Assembly: GCF_002753895.1 (NCBI RefSeq)
Contig: NZ_NJER01000001.1
Location: 186,001 to 250,000 of the forward strand
Length of the DNA: 64,000 nucleotides
Direction of reading: 5' to 3'
DNA from: Halobacteriovorax sp. JY17
Lineage (GTDB): Bacteria; Bdellovibrionota; Bacteriovoracia; Bacteriovoracales; Bacteriovoracaceae
Part shown: positions 52,668-60,299 of the stretch, piece after piece
Position numbering within the stretch: position 1 is the stretch's first letter
Layout of the letters: every line of letters starts with the position of its first letter
The notes under the pieces: model-generated
Databases searched by the model: none
What the model was told of the DNA's origin: nothing
Seen by the model: only the letters and a program-made list of their open reading frames with translations
Made by a program: the position numbers and the translations under genes

Positions 52668-53804
52668 ATGAAACATATTCTCATTGTTGATGATGATTTA
52701 GACATTCATGCTCTCTTTAAGATTCACTTTAAAGATTTAAATCTTAAGCTTCACTTTGCAACAAATGTTGAAGAAGCTCTTATTCATTTAGAACACGACG
52801 ATATCGCTTTTATTTTTCTAGATATAATTATTGGAGATAATGAAACAAGTTATCGGATACTGAAAAATAGTGGAGATAGACCCGTTTTTCTCATGAGTTC
52901 TCATATTACTGATGTCTTTTGCCAAAGAATTGTAGAGAAGAATATTAATATTCTGGACTGCTTGGCAAAACCTTTTACGAAGAAAGAAATTGTAAATCTC
53001 TTATCGAGTTATAAAGGTTTTGAATATGGAGCGACAAAGTTTAATCCAAATGAAGAAATTCACCTGGTAAAAGGCCAAGGTGAGGATATAGGTGAGGAGT
53101 CCTTTCATATAGATGGATTTCTAGAAGAAGATAGTGGAAGTGAATTAGTTAGAGGGACGAAGGAAGATCTTACTGAGGCGGTTAATATTGTTTCTGGAGA
53201 AAACTCAGAAAGTAGTGATGAGCATATAACGATTATTTCTGGCGAGAATTCTCATATAAATAATAGAGAAATTTTAAAAATAAAACACTTAAACGAATTA
53301 GAAGAGTTAAAGTCACAAGGACCTCTAGCGAGAACCGATGAGGGATATACAAGACTAATGATTGCTGTCTTCTTGGAAGATTTAGAAGAAATCAAAGAAG
53401 CTCTTCGTGATGGAGAGAAGATTGATAATATGTGCCGAGGAGGTTACACGGCCCTTCACTTTGCAGTTATAAAAGATCAGCTTGAAATCGTAGAATACCT
53501 TCTAAGTAAAGGTGCTAAACTCACAGTGAAAGATAATGATGGCAGAGAGCCTTTATATTTTGCCATTTTTAGAGGCAATTTAGAAATGGCAAAAACTCTA
53601 ATCGAGGCAGGAGCTCCGTTAAATCGAAGAGTTAACGGGAAAACTTATTTAATGATTGCAGTGTTTAAAAGGAATGAAGTATTATTTAAGTATCTGCTTT
53701 CAAAGGGAATACCTCTACTTATAAGAGATAGTAATGGTTTTAATGTTAACTACTATCTCAAGAAGTATAAGCTTGAGCACTACTTACTCCCAGAAAGTGC
53801 ATAA
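52668..53804 (+). CDS. Response-regulator receiver fused to ankyrin repeats
   Basis: 378 residues. The receiver at 1-115 has acidic pair Asp8/Asp9, phospho-acceptor Asp52 (FIFLDI), Ser77/Ser78 and Lys101 (LAKPFT), so it should be phosphorylatable. A ~100-residue linker (120-222) carries four short recurring phrases: LVKGQGED, LVRGTKED, IVSGENSE and IISGENSH. Residues ~225-365 form four ankyrin repeats (TRLMIAVFLEDLEEIKEAL, GYTALHFAVIKDQLEIVEYL, REPLYFAIFRGNLEMAKTL, TYLMIAVFKRNEVLFKYLL). The output is protein-protein binding, not DNA binding. Heads the signalling island. Confidence 0.9.
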   Translation: MKHILIVDDDLDIHALFKIHFKDLNLKLHFATNVEEALIHLEHDDIAFIFLDIIIGDNETSYRILKNSGDRPVFLMSSHITDVFCQRIVEKNINILDCLAKPFTKKEIVNLLSSYKGFEYGATKFNPNEEIHLVKGQGEDIGEESFHIDGFLEEDSGSELVRGTKEDLTEAVNIVSGENSESSDEHITIISGENSHINNREILKIKHLNELEELKSQGPLARTDEGYTRLMIAVFLEDLEEIKEALRDGEKIDNMCRGGYTALHFAVIKDQLEIVEYLLSKGAKLTVKDNDGREPLYFAIFRGNLEMAKTLIEAGAPLNRRVNGKTYLMIAVFKRNEVLFKYLLSKGIPLLIRDSNGFNVNYYLKKYKLEHYLLPESA

Positions 53805-53817
53805 CTAGGAATTGCTA

Positions 53818-54189
53818 ATGGAACTTAAATTTATCGTCATTGATGACTCTTCGGAAATGGTTGCTCTACTTAATAAGTATATAGAGAATTGTAACTTAGG
53901 ACATGGTCATTCATTTGAGAATGAATTTGAGGCCATGGAATATGTTTCTGAAAATAAAGCAGATATTTTAATTATTGATGTGAATCTAAAGCATATTAAT
54001 GGATTTAAGTTAGGAGATATGCTTCGAGTGATCTTAAAAATTGAAATTCCAATTATCTATATTTCTGCTAATAATCAATATGTAAAAGAGTTCTATGAAG
54101 CAGATCAAAGAAATACTTACTTTATGAATAAACCCTTTGATAAAGAAACATTTCAATCAGTCATTAAGAAGATGACTCATACTACTTAG
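53818..54189 (+). CDS. Stand-alone response-regulator receiver protein
   Basis: 123 residues, one receiver domain: acidic pair Asp9/Asp10 (IVIDDS), phospho-acceptor Asp54 (ILIIDVNL), switch Ser in YISANN, Lys in MNKPFD. No output domain. The ATG at 53818 is preferred to an earlier TTG because AGGA lies seven bases upstream. 13 bases after the receiver-ankyrin gene, so probably co-transcribed. It may pass phosphate to the HPt protein like CheY or Spo0F types. Confidence 0.85.
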   Translation: MELKFIVIDDSSEMVALLNKYIENCNLGHGHSFENEFEAMEYVSENKADILIIDVNLKHINGFKLGDMLRVILKIEIPIIYISANNQYVKEFYEADQRNTYFMNKPFDKETFQSVIKKMTHTT

Positions 54190-54887
54190 ATCTTATCTAT
54201 TCCAAGAAGAACACGTCTAACATTTGCCATAAGTTCTAAGTCATCAAAATCAAATTTAACAGTAATAAGATAACTAATAGAATCTTCTTCTCTCACTGAG
54301 GACTCTATTGTTCCATAGACGAATTTCTCTGATGAAATACTTTGGAAGAGTTTTCCCGTCATTTTAATTTTATTTCCTTTAGAAATGAAATTAAATGATT
54401 TAAAAGTAACACCTTCTTCGTCTAGTGAGACAAGATTGAGGTCTAGTTCAATATATGAATCTCTAGATGTTGAAGGAACTGCGAAATAGGGAAGAGAAGA
54501 CGATTCTTTATACATATCACCTAGAACAGCATTTATTTTACATTGTACTGTCGTTTTATCGAGAGGTTTTGTGATGTAATCGTCTGCTCCTAGGTCGAGA
54601 CCTTTTTGGATGTCCACTTCTGCAAATCTTCTGGAGACAATAACGATTTTTATTTGATTTCCAAACTTCTTTCTAATTGCTCGTAGAATCTCATAGCCAG
54701 CGCCCTTTGATGTTTCTAGATTTAAGTCTACGATACAGAGATCGGGCGTGAATTTATTAAATTCTTCAAAGAACTCGGAAGCAGTCAGAGCTGTTCTCAC
54801 AAAGTATTCCTCTGCCGATAAAATATCTTTTAGAAAGACATTTATATCTTTATCGTCATCAATGGTGAGAATCTTCTTTTTATCCAA
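54186..54887 (-). CDS. Response regulator with PilZ-like C-terminal domain
   Basis: 233 residues. The receiver is at 1-122, with Asp10-Asp12 (TIDDDKD), Asp54 (LCIVDLNLE), Ser85 and Lys107 (DYITKPLD). The C-terminal ~100 residues have a beta-barrel pattern (KIKMTGKLF, EKFVYGTIESSV, YLITVKFDFDD) reminiscent of PilZ domains but without a clear RxxxR c-di-GMP motif. Convergent with the previous gene (4-base overlap), and one base after the next receiver gene on the same strand. Could bind c-di-GMP or a partner protein. Confidence 0.75.
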   Translation of the reverse strand: MDKKKILTIDDDKDINVFLKDILSAEEYFVRTALTASEFFEEFNKFTPDLCIVDLNLETSKGAGYEILRAIRKKFGNQIKIVIVSRRFAEVDIQKGLDLGADDYITKPLDKTTVQCKINAVLGDMYKESSSLPYFAVPSTSRDSYIELDLNLVSLDEEGVTFKSFNFISKGNKIKMTGKLFQSISSEKFVYGTIESSVREEDSISYLITVKFDFDDLELMANVRRVLLGIDKI

Positions 54888-54888
54888 A

Positions 54889-55569
54889 TTAAACCCTTCT
54901 CTTTTGGCGCTTTCTTATTAATTGAAGTATTGACTCTGGGAGACCAATCATCTGCATGACGGTATCATAAATTCCAGGATTAATATCTCTCGATTTCTGA
55001 TAGATTTTTATATGTCCTTTTTTTACATTCATTTCATTGAAGAAATTACTTTCAATTTCAATTTTCTCCTTAGTCATAAATTTTACTTTAGATCTTATGA
55101 CAAAGGAGATTTCATTAAATTTAATTATTTCTCCTGGAACAAATACTTTTGCCTCTTTGTATTCATCCATCGCTGTAAGTTCTGGGAGGGCCTTTTCTTT
55201 AGAATACTTTCGTACTGTATTTATTAAGGTATTATTACTCAGTGGTTTTATTAAGTATCCCTGAACACCATATTTCTTTGAAAGAAGAATAGACTCTTTT
55301 GATTTTTCACTAGAGATCATATAAACCTTTAAGTGCTTAAGTATTTCTCTTTCTTTTAAAGCATCTAATAAGGCAAAGCCCGCTTCATTTTCTAGATTAA
55401 TATCTAGAAAAACCATATGTGGTGCATACTCTAATACTTTAGAGAGAGCATCTTCGGTATTAGTGGCCTTAAGAACGACGGCTCCAATATTTGAAAGAAT
55501 TTTCTCACAGAAAACTAGAATATCTAGATCATCATCGACTATGAGAATATACTTCTTGGTCTCTTTCAA
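54889..55569 (-). CDS. Response regulator with unassigned C-terminal beta domain
   Basis: 226 residues. Receiver at 1-125: Asp12/Asp13 (IVDDDLD), Asp56 (MVFLDINLE), Ser86/Ser87, Lys108 (GYLIKPLS). The C-terminal domain (140-226) begins VFVPGEIIKFNEISFVIRSK, has alternating strands like its neighbour at 54186, and ends in a basic helix (QLIRKRQKRRV). The two proteins look like diverged duplicates in receiver length and layout. Stop and start are spaced by one base, so they are co-translated behind the HPt gene. Confidence 0.75.
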   Translation of the reverse strand: MKETKKYILIVDDDLDILVFCEKILSNIGAVVLKATNTEDALSKVLEYAPHMVFLDINLENEAGFALLDALKEREILKHLKVYMISSEKSKESILLSKKYGVQGYLIKPLSNNTLINTVRKYSKEKALPELTAMDEYKEAKVFVPGEIIKFNEISFVIRSKVKFMTKEKIEIESNFFNEMNVKKGHIKIYQKSRDINPGIYDTVMQMIGLPESILQLIRKRQKRRV

Positions 55570-55878
55570 TTAATCCACCTTTATAAACTTTACCTCTACG
55601 TTATCGACGTAATCTATAAAATCAGTAATAAGTTTTCTTACCTTTTCCTCATTCTCTTCTCCGGCGCTAAGCTCAATTTCCTTGGCTATCTTTCCCAATT
55701 GATGGAAGCCATAGCCTCCTGAGCTACCACTGACTTTATGTCCAATTCGCTCAATCTCTTTGAACTCACGTTTCTCATAGAAGTTCTGTAGTTCTAAAAC
55801 ATCATTCTTTCTATTTTCGAGAAAGCCTGGAACTATATCTTCTAGGTCATCATCTATCTCTACTGTAAATGGCTCCAC
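55570..55878 (-). CDS. Histidine phosphotransfer (HPt) protein
   Basis: ~102 residues, a four-helix HPt with phospho-accepting His in ERIGHKVSGSSGGYGF, matching the consensus HxxxGxxxxxG around His47. The GTG at 55878 is chosen because AGGAGG lies five bases upstream; a GTG at 55884 would overlap the ribosome site. First gene of a minus-strand trio with two receiver proteins. It would shuttle phosphate between the hybrid kinase and the receivers. Confidence 0.85.
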   Translation of the reverse strand: MEPFTVEIDDDLEDIVPGFLENRKNDVLELQNFYEKREFKEIERIGHKVSGSSGGYGFHQLGKIAKEIELSAGEENEEKVRKLITDFIDYVDNVEVKFIKVD

Positions 55879-56062
55879 GAGCACCTCCTACGTCTTAAAT
55901 TCTAATTATCTGAATTTAGATAAGCACCACTCTATTTTGCCATGACTTAGTGTTTCGAATAACAATTTTTCCTAAAGATTCCTTAACTAGTAAGTATTTT
56001 CAGCCTCTTATGTGGTAAAATTAATTTAGTTTAATCTAGGTTTACCGATAGAATAGGGTGCA

Positions 56063-57529
56063 ATGAATATACTAATAATAAACCACAGAAATTTTTCAAC
56101 GGAGCGTATCCAGGAGACCTTTTCCAGTAAAGGCTATAGTGTCTATACTTGCGCTGATCGTAAGGGTGTGGAAAACTTTGTCGAGACAAAGTGTCCGAGT
56201 TTGTTTCTTCTTCCTACTTGTGAAGAAGGTTTCAACATTGCAAGGTTTATTCGAAGCTCTAGAGTGATTGATTACAATTTATCGGCAACGCCAATTCTCT
56301 TTCTTGGTGAGAGTGATAGTATTTCTCAGCGAGTAGAATCTATTTCAAATGGTGGAAGTGATTTTGTTGAGAGAACTAATATTGCAAAAATTATTAAAAT
56401 TTCTAGAAATCTCTTAGAGCCAGATCTTCTTTGGAAGGGGGCAAGAGTAGTAGTCGTCGAAGATGACAAGACCTCTGCGCGCATTGTCTCTTCCTATGTT
56501 GAAAATATGGGATCCTCTGTAAAATGGTTTGATTCAGGAGAGAAGTGTTTTGAGTTTTTAAAGAAAGATACTGCTGATTTGCTACTTGTTGATTATCTCA
56601 TGCCCAAGATGAATGGTGCTGAACTCACTCAAAAAATTAGAAATGAATTAGGGCTAAAAGAATTGCCCATTATTTTCACCTCTTCAACACTTGAAAAGGA
56701 AGAGATCTTAGAGTTTTATAGAAGTGGAGGAAATGATTATATTTCTAAGCCATTTCTAAAAGAAGAACTCTATTCAAAGATGAAGCTGCAGCTAGAAAGC
56801 TCTCAGAATACAAAGTCACAAAATATTTACATAGAAGAATTGAAGAACCTAAGTAATCTAAAAGATCAATTCCTTGCAGTCTGTTCACACGATTTAAAGA
56901 CCCCTCTTAATTCTATTATTGGATACTCAGACGTCTTAAAGTCTGATGTTGCTCTAAGTGAAGATGGGACTGAAATGGTTGAGATTATAAATAATGCCTC
57001 GAGAGACTTACTCACTTTAGTGAATGACTTACTCACTTGTAGTGAGGTTCATTTAAGCGGTGAAGTTGAGTCAGTAGAAATAGAGATTGTAAGAATCATA
57101 GAATATATACTAAAGCAGATAAAAGGGATCTCAAAGAAAGATCTTGAATATAAACTCACACTTGATGTGAAGAAGCCAATCATTCTTGGCAATGAGGCCA
57201 TGCTCCGCCGGGTCTTTTCAAATATTTACTCTAATGCTCATAAGTTTACTCCAATTGGTGGTAAAGTTGAGACCAGAATATGGGAAGAAGGGGACTCCAT
57301 AAAGTGTAGTATCTCAGATTCCGGAATAGGTATTGCTCCTGAGCATTTAGAGAAACTCTTCTCCAGGATGTCGGGAGTTGGAAGAATAGGATTAGAAGGA
57401 CAAAAAAGTACAGGACTAGGATTAAGTATTGTGAAAGATATAGTTGAAAAACATGGTGGAAAAGTAGAAGTAGAAAGTCAGGAAAATAAGGGAACGACAT
57501 TTACTTTAACATTTAATAAGGGAAGGTAG
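56063..57529 (+). CDS. Hybrid histidine kinase (degenerate receiver - receiver - HisKA - HATPase)
   Basis: 488 residues, soluble. Residues 1-118 resemble a receiver without phospho-acceptor: the DD pair is INHRN and the acceptor Asp region reads LLPTCEE. A canonical receiver follows at 126-245 (Glu133-Asp134-Asp135, Asp177, Lys229). HisKA carries H276 in CSHDLKTPLN, then the ATPase with the N-box NIYSNAHKF, G1 DSGIGIA (419-425) and G2 TGLGLS. There is no transmembrane segment, so the signal is cytoplasmic. Four bases before the next receiver gene, so part of one operon. Confidence 0.9.
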   Translation: MNILIINHRNFSTERIQETFSSKGYSVYTCADRKGVENFVETKCPSLFLLPTCEEGFNIARFIRSSRVIDYNLSATPILFLGESDSISQRVESISNGGSDFVERTNIAKIIKISRNLLEPDLLWKGARVVVVEDDKTSARIVSSYVENMGSSVKWFDSGEKCFEFLKKDTADLLLVDYLMPKMNGAELTQKIRNELGLKELPIIFTSSTLEKEEILEFYRSGGNDYISKPFLKEELYSKMKLQLESSQNTKSQNIYIEELKNLSNLKDQFLAVCSHDLKTPLNSIIGYSDVLKSDVALSEDGTEMVEIINNASRDLLTLVNDLLTCSEVHLSGEVESVEIEIVRIIEYILKQIKGISKKDLEYKLTLDVKKPIILGNEAMLRRVFSNIYSNAHKFTPIGGKVETRIWEEGDSIKCSISDSGIGIAPEHLEKLFSRMSGVGRIGLEGQKSTGLGLSIVKDIVEKHGGKVEVESQENKGTTFTLTFNKGR

Positions 57530-57532
57530 ATT

Positions 57533-57904
57533 ATGCGCATTTTACTCTTAGATGATAGTGTGGATAATTTAAATTTACTAAAACTCTATGCGAAAAAGTC
57601 CTCCGATGAATTCGTCATGGTGTCGGACTCTAGTGTCGCGCTAGATTATATAAGTAAAGAAAACTTTGATCTCTTCTTTCTCGATATTCAAATGCCTCAG
57701 AAAGACGGCTTTGAAGTGCTAGGCGAGGTTAGAGATTCAAATAATGGTAAGGAACTCTTTATATGTGCATTGACGGCACACACCTCTAAAGATGAGGTTG
57801 AAAAGATTAATAAATCCACTTTCAATGATTATCTTGAAAAGCCTATCCTCCGAGATGATTTCTTAAAGTATATCGAAGATTATTCGATTAAGGCCGCGGG
57901 CTAA
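57533..57904 (+). CDS. Stand-alone response-regulator receiver protein
   Basis: 123 residues, complete receiver: Asp7/Asp8 (LLLDDS), Asp51 (LFFLDIQMPQKDGF, very canonical), Thr81 (ALTAH) and Lys103 (YLEKPI). No output. It follows the hybrid kinase by three bases, so it is a likely direct phosphate acceptor. A strong hairpin ends the operon. Confidence 0.88.
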   Translation: MRILLLDDSVDNLNLLKLYAKKSSDEFVMVSDSSVALDYISKENFDLFFLDIQMPQKDGFEVLGEVRDSNNGKELFICALTAHTSKDEVEKINKSTFNDYLEKPILRDDFLKYIEDYSIKAAG

Positions 57905-57931
57905 AAAAAAGGAGAGGTAATAAACCTCTCC
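57903..57931. terminator. Bidirectional terminator
   Basis: GGAGAGG (57911-57917) and CCTCTCC (57925-57931) form a 7-bp stem with a TAATAAA loop. The minus strand continues with eight T, a good terminator for the basic protein gene. The plus strand has only TTCTT. Confidence 0.8.
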
Positions 57932-57956
57932 TTCTTATATCTAAACTAAATTTAAA

Positions 57957-58475
57957 TTACTTTTTCTTAGCGGGTGCTTTACTAGACTGAGTCTTCTTTG
58001 CAACAGGCTTCTTCTTAGGTGCAGCTTTCTTTGTTGTTTTCTTCGCTACGGCCTTCTTCTTTACTGAAGTCGTCTTCTTAGCAGTTTTCTTCTTTGCAGC
58101 AGCTTTCTTCTTAGCAGGTGCTTTCTTCTTCTTTGTTGTCGTAGCTCCAGTTTTTGAAGACACAAACTTTTCAACTTGCTTTTGAAGTTTGGTAAGCTCT
58201 TTCATTTGTTCGTCTACGAAAGATTTCGCCTTTTTAACTTCTGATTGAACAGTTTTATCGACGACTTTTTCAATTCTCTTCTTTTCTTTTTCAAACTTAG
58301 AAAGAAGTAAGTTTACATCTTTTTCGACAAGGTTCTTTACGTCTTTTTCAGCTTTCTTTACAAAACTCTTAACTTGTTTTTGTACGTCTTTTAGCTCGTT
58401 GTTTTTTACAATTTCTTCAATATCCTTTCCGATATTCTTTAATTGCTTCATAAAATCTTGAACTTTAAAATCCAT
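57957..58475 (-). CDS. Histone H1-like / phasin-like Lys-Ala-rich protein
   Basis: 172 residues. The first ~110 form an amphipathic helical region rich in Lys and Glu (FMKQLKNIGKDIEEIVKNN; VNLLLSKFEKEKKRIEKVV). The last ~60 are almost entirely Lys, Ala, Thr and Pro, with repeated KKxA/AKK units (KKKAPAKKKAAAKKK), like eukaryotic H1 tails or the PhaF phasin tail. It probably binds DNA by charge, and could coat polymer granules if phasin-like. AGGAG precedes the start. It follows nadE by 15 bases on the same strand. Confidence 0.75.
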   Translation of the reverse strand: MDFKVQDFMKQLKNIGKDIEEIVKNNELKDVQKQVKSFVKKAEKDVKNLVEKDVNLLLSKFEKEKKRIEKVVDKTVQSEVKKAKSFVDEQMKELTKLQKQVEKFVSSKTGATTTKKKKAPAKKKAAAKKKTAKKTTSVKKKAVAKKTTKKAAPKKKPVAKKTQSSKAPAKKK

Positions 58476-58490
58476 TTGTTACTCCTAAGG

Positions 58491-60227
58491 TTAATTCTTT
58501 TTACAAATTGGAATTCGGTATCCTGTTCCAAAGCTTTTAGCTTTTATTTTTATAATTGGACAGAATTGTTTTCTCTTATATTCACTTCGAGAATAAAGGT
58601 TGAAAACTTTACTTACTTCTTCGGAATCTAATCCCATTTCGATGAGATCTTTCGTTCCTAAGCGGTAGGAAAGTAGCCCCTCTAGAATTGTATCTAGCAC
58701 ATCATATTCCGGAAGTGAGTGAGAGTCTTCCTGATCTTCTCGCAGCTCAGCAGATGGAGGTCTGGAAATAATTCCTTCTGGGATAATATTGCCATATTTC
58801 TTATTAATATACTTAGATAATGCAAAGACTTCGGTTTTATATAAGTCTCCGAGTGGGCTAATTGCTCCTACGCTATCTCCGTAAAGAGTGGAGTACCCAA
58901 CACTCAGCTCAGACTTATTAGAGGTGTTGAGCACCATGGAGTTTCTCTGATTTGATCTTGCGTAGAGAATTGCTCCACGAAGGCGACTTTGAATATTCTC
59001 ATCACAAAGGCCTTCCATTGGATCTTTGAAGACGTCGTTATATTGGTTTCTAAGTGAGCTATGGGCAAATTTAATTGGGAAAGTTGAGAGCTTCACTCCA
59101 ATCTTCTTACACATTTCAAATGAAAGGTCGTAGCTCATTGTTGCGGAGAAGAAGCCTGGCATAAAAATAGCTTCGAGGTTTTGATCTTCAAGAAGGGAGA
59201 GTTTCATGATGGCAAGGACGAGAGCGGAGTCTATTCCACCAGAAAGGGCCACATCAAATTTATTAAACCCGGACTTCTTAGCGTATTCTTGAATTCCAAA
59301 GCGAATAGATTGGAGAACTTCTTCACAGTCTTCATCTGATAATTCTGGAAGCCTGTAGTCTCCATTGTCATTCCTTATAATATTGGCCTTAAAGAGAGAT
59401 TCCCAAGAGTTGACTTTGTCATTAAGGGCCTTTTCTAAGTCTCTTTCTCCATCAAAGTCCTCAAGAATATAGTTCAAGATATCTTGCTGATAGAACTTAG
59501 CTCTATGAGTGACCTTCGCTCCATTTACTACGAAACTTGATCCATCAAATAAGATTTCATCTTCCCCACCTACGCGGTTTGTGTAGATAAAAGGGCAGCC
59601 AAAGAGTTTAGAGATTTCCGAAGAGCGTATGAGTCTAGTCTTATCCTTTCCTAAGTAGAATGGAGAGGCCGAGAGGTTGATAACTCCATCAAGTTTGATT
59701 TTTGAATTTTCAACTTCTTCAAATAATTCTTTCACTGGATCGGTAGAGTGCATACTGCTCATCCACATATCTTCACAGATTAAGAGTCCAAACGATTTGT
59801 CTTCAAATTGATAAATACAATTCTCAGAACCAGCGCTGAAATACTTCTGTTCATCAAAAATATCGTAATTAGGAAGAAGCTTCTTTGTATAAATTGGCCT
59901 AAGCCCTTTTGGGCCAAACTCAAAAATGACATTCTTTATTTTAAAGGGAATTCCATCTTCATCCATTTCATAGTCTAGCCCTCCGATGAGAAGAGTTGGT
60001 GAAGAGCTGTCCTGCAGTGCGTTTACTTTCTTGAGTAGATCTTCATATCTCTCAATAAATGACCTTTGTAGACAGAGGTCTTGAAGTGGATAGCCAGTTA
60101 GGAAGAGCTCAGGAAAGACGTGAAGTTCAGAGGAATTCTTATTATTCTCAGTAATATTTTTTAGATATGTAAAAATGGCATCAAAATCACCAATTGTGTG
60201 GTGTGTTTGGTGGATGTTTATTTGCAT
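58491..60227 (-). CDS. nadE: Glutamine-dependent NAD(+) synthetase
   Basis: Final step of NAD synthesis: amidation of nicotinic-acid adenine dinucleotide using glutamine. N-terminal nitrilase domain (~1-280) with Glu in VFPELFLTGYP, Lys in KLLPNYD, and Cys in LLICEDMW. C-terminal ATP pyrophosphatase domain with LSGGIDSAL (PP-loop) and NTSNKSELSVGYSTLYGD. Length 578 is slightly above typical. It is divergent from trmFO with 72 bases between starts, and followed by the H1-like gene. Confidence 0.96.
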   Translation of the reverse strand: MQINIHQTHHTIGDFDAIFTYLKNITENNKNSSELHVFPELFLTGYPLQDLCLQRSFIERYEDLLKKVNALQDSSSPTLLIGGLDYEMDEDGIPFKIKNVIFEFGPKGLRPIYTKKLLPNYDIFDEQKYFSAGSENCIYQFEDKSFGLLICEDMWMSSMHSTDPVKELFEEVENSKIKLDGVINLSASPFYLGKDKTRLIRSSEISKLFGCPFIYTNRVGGEDEILFDGSSFVVNGAKVTHRAKFYQQDILNYILEDFDGERDLEKALNDKVNSWESLFKANIIRNDNGDYRLPELSDEDCEEVLQSIRFGIQEYAKKSGFNKFDVALSGGIDSALVLAIMKLSLLEDQNLEAIFMPGFFSATMSYDLSFEMCKKIGVKLSTFPIKFAHSSLRNQYNDVFKDPMEGLCDENIQSRLRGAILYARSNQRNSMVLNTSNKSELSVGYSTLYGDSVGAISPLGDLYKTEVFALSKYINKKYGNIIPEGIISRPPSAELREDQEDSHSLPEYDVLDTILEGLLSYRLGTKDLIEMGLDSEEVSKVFNLYSRSEYKRKQFCPIIKIKAKSFGTGYRIPICKKN

Positions 60228-60299
60228 GTACGTGTCCTAAAAGGTAAATTCTCGCTTTGTATTTATCCTATTTTAGACGAAAAAACAGCAGAGTGGAAA

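Noticed and set aside
60198-60299. Longer N-terminus of TrmFO starting at 60198
   Set aside because: It overlaps the nadE start and adds residues before the conserved Rossmann start; the ATG at 60300 matches the family.
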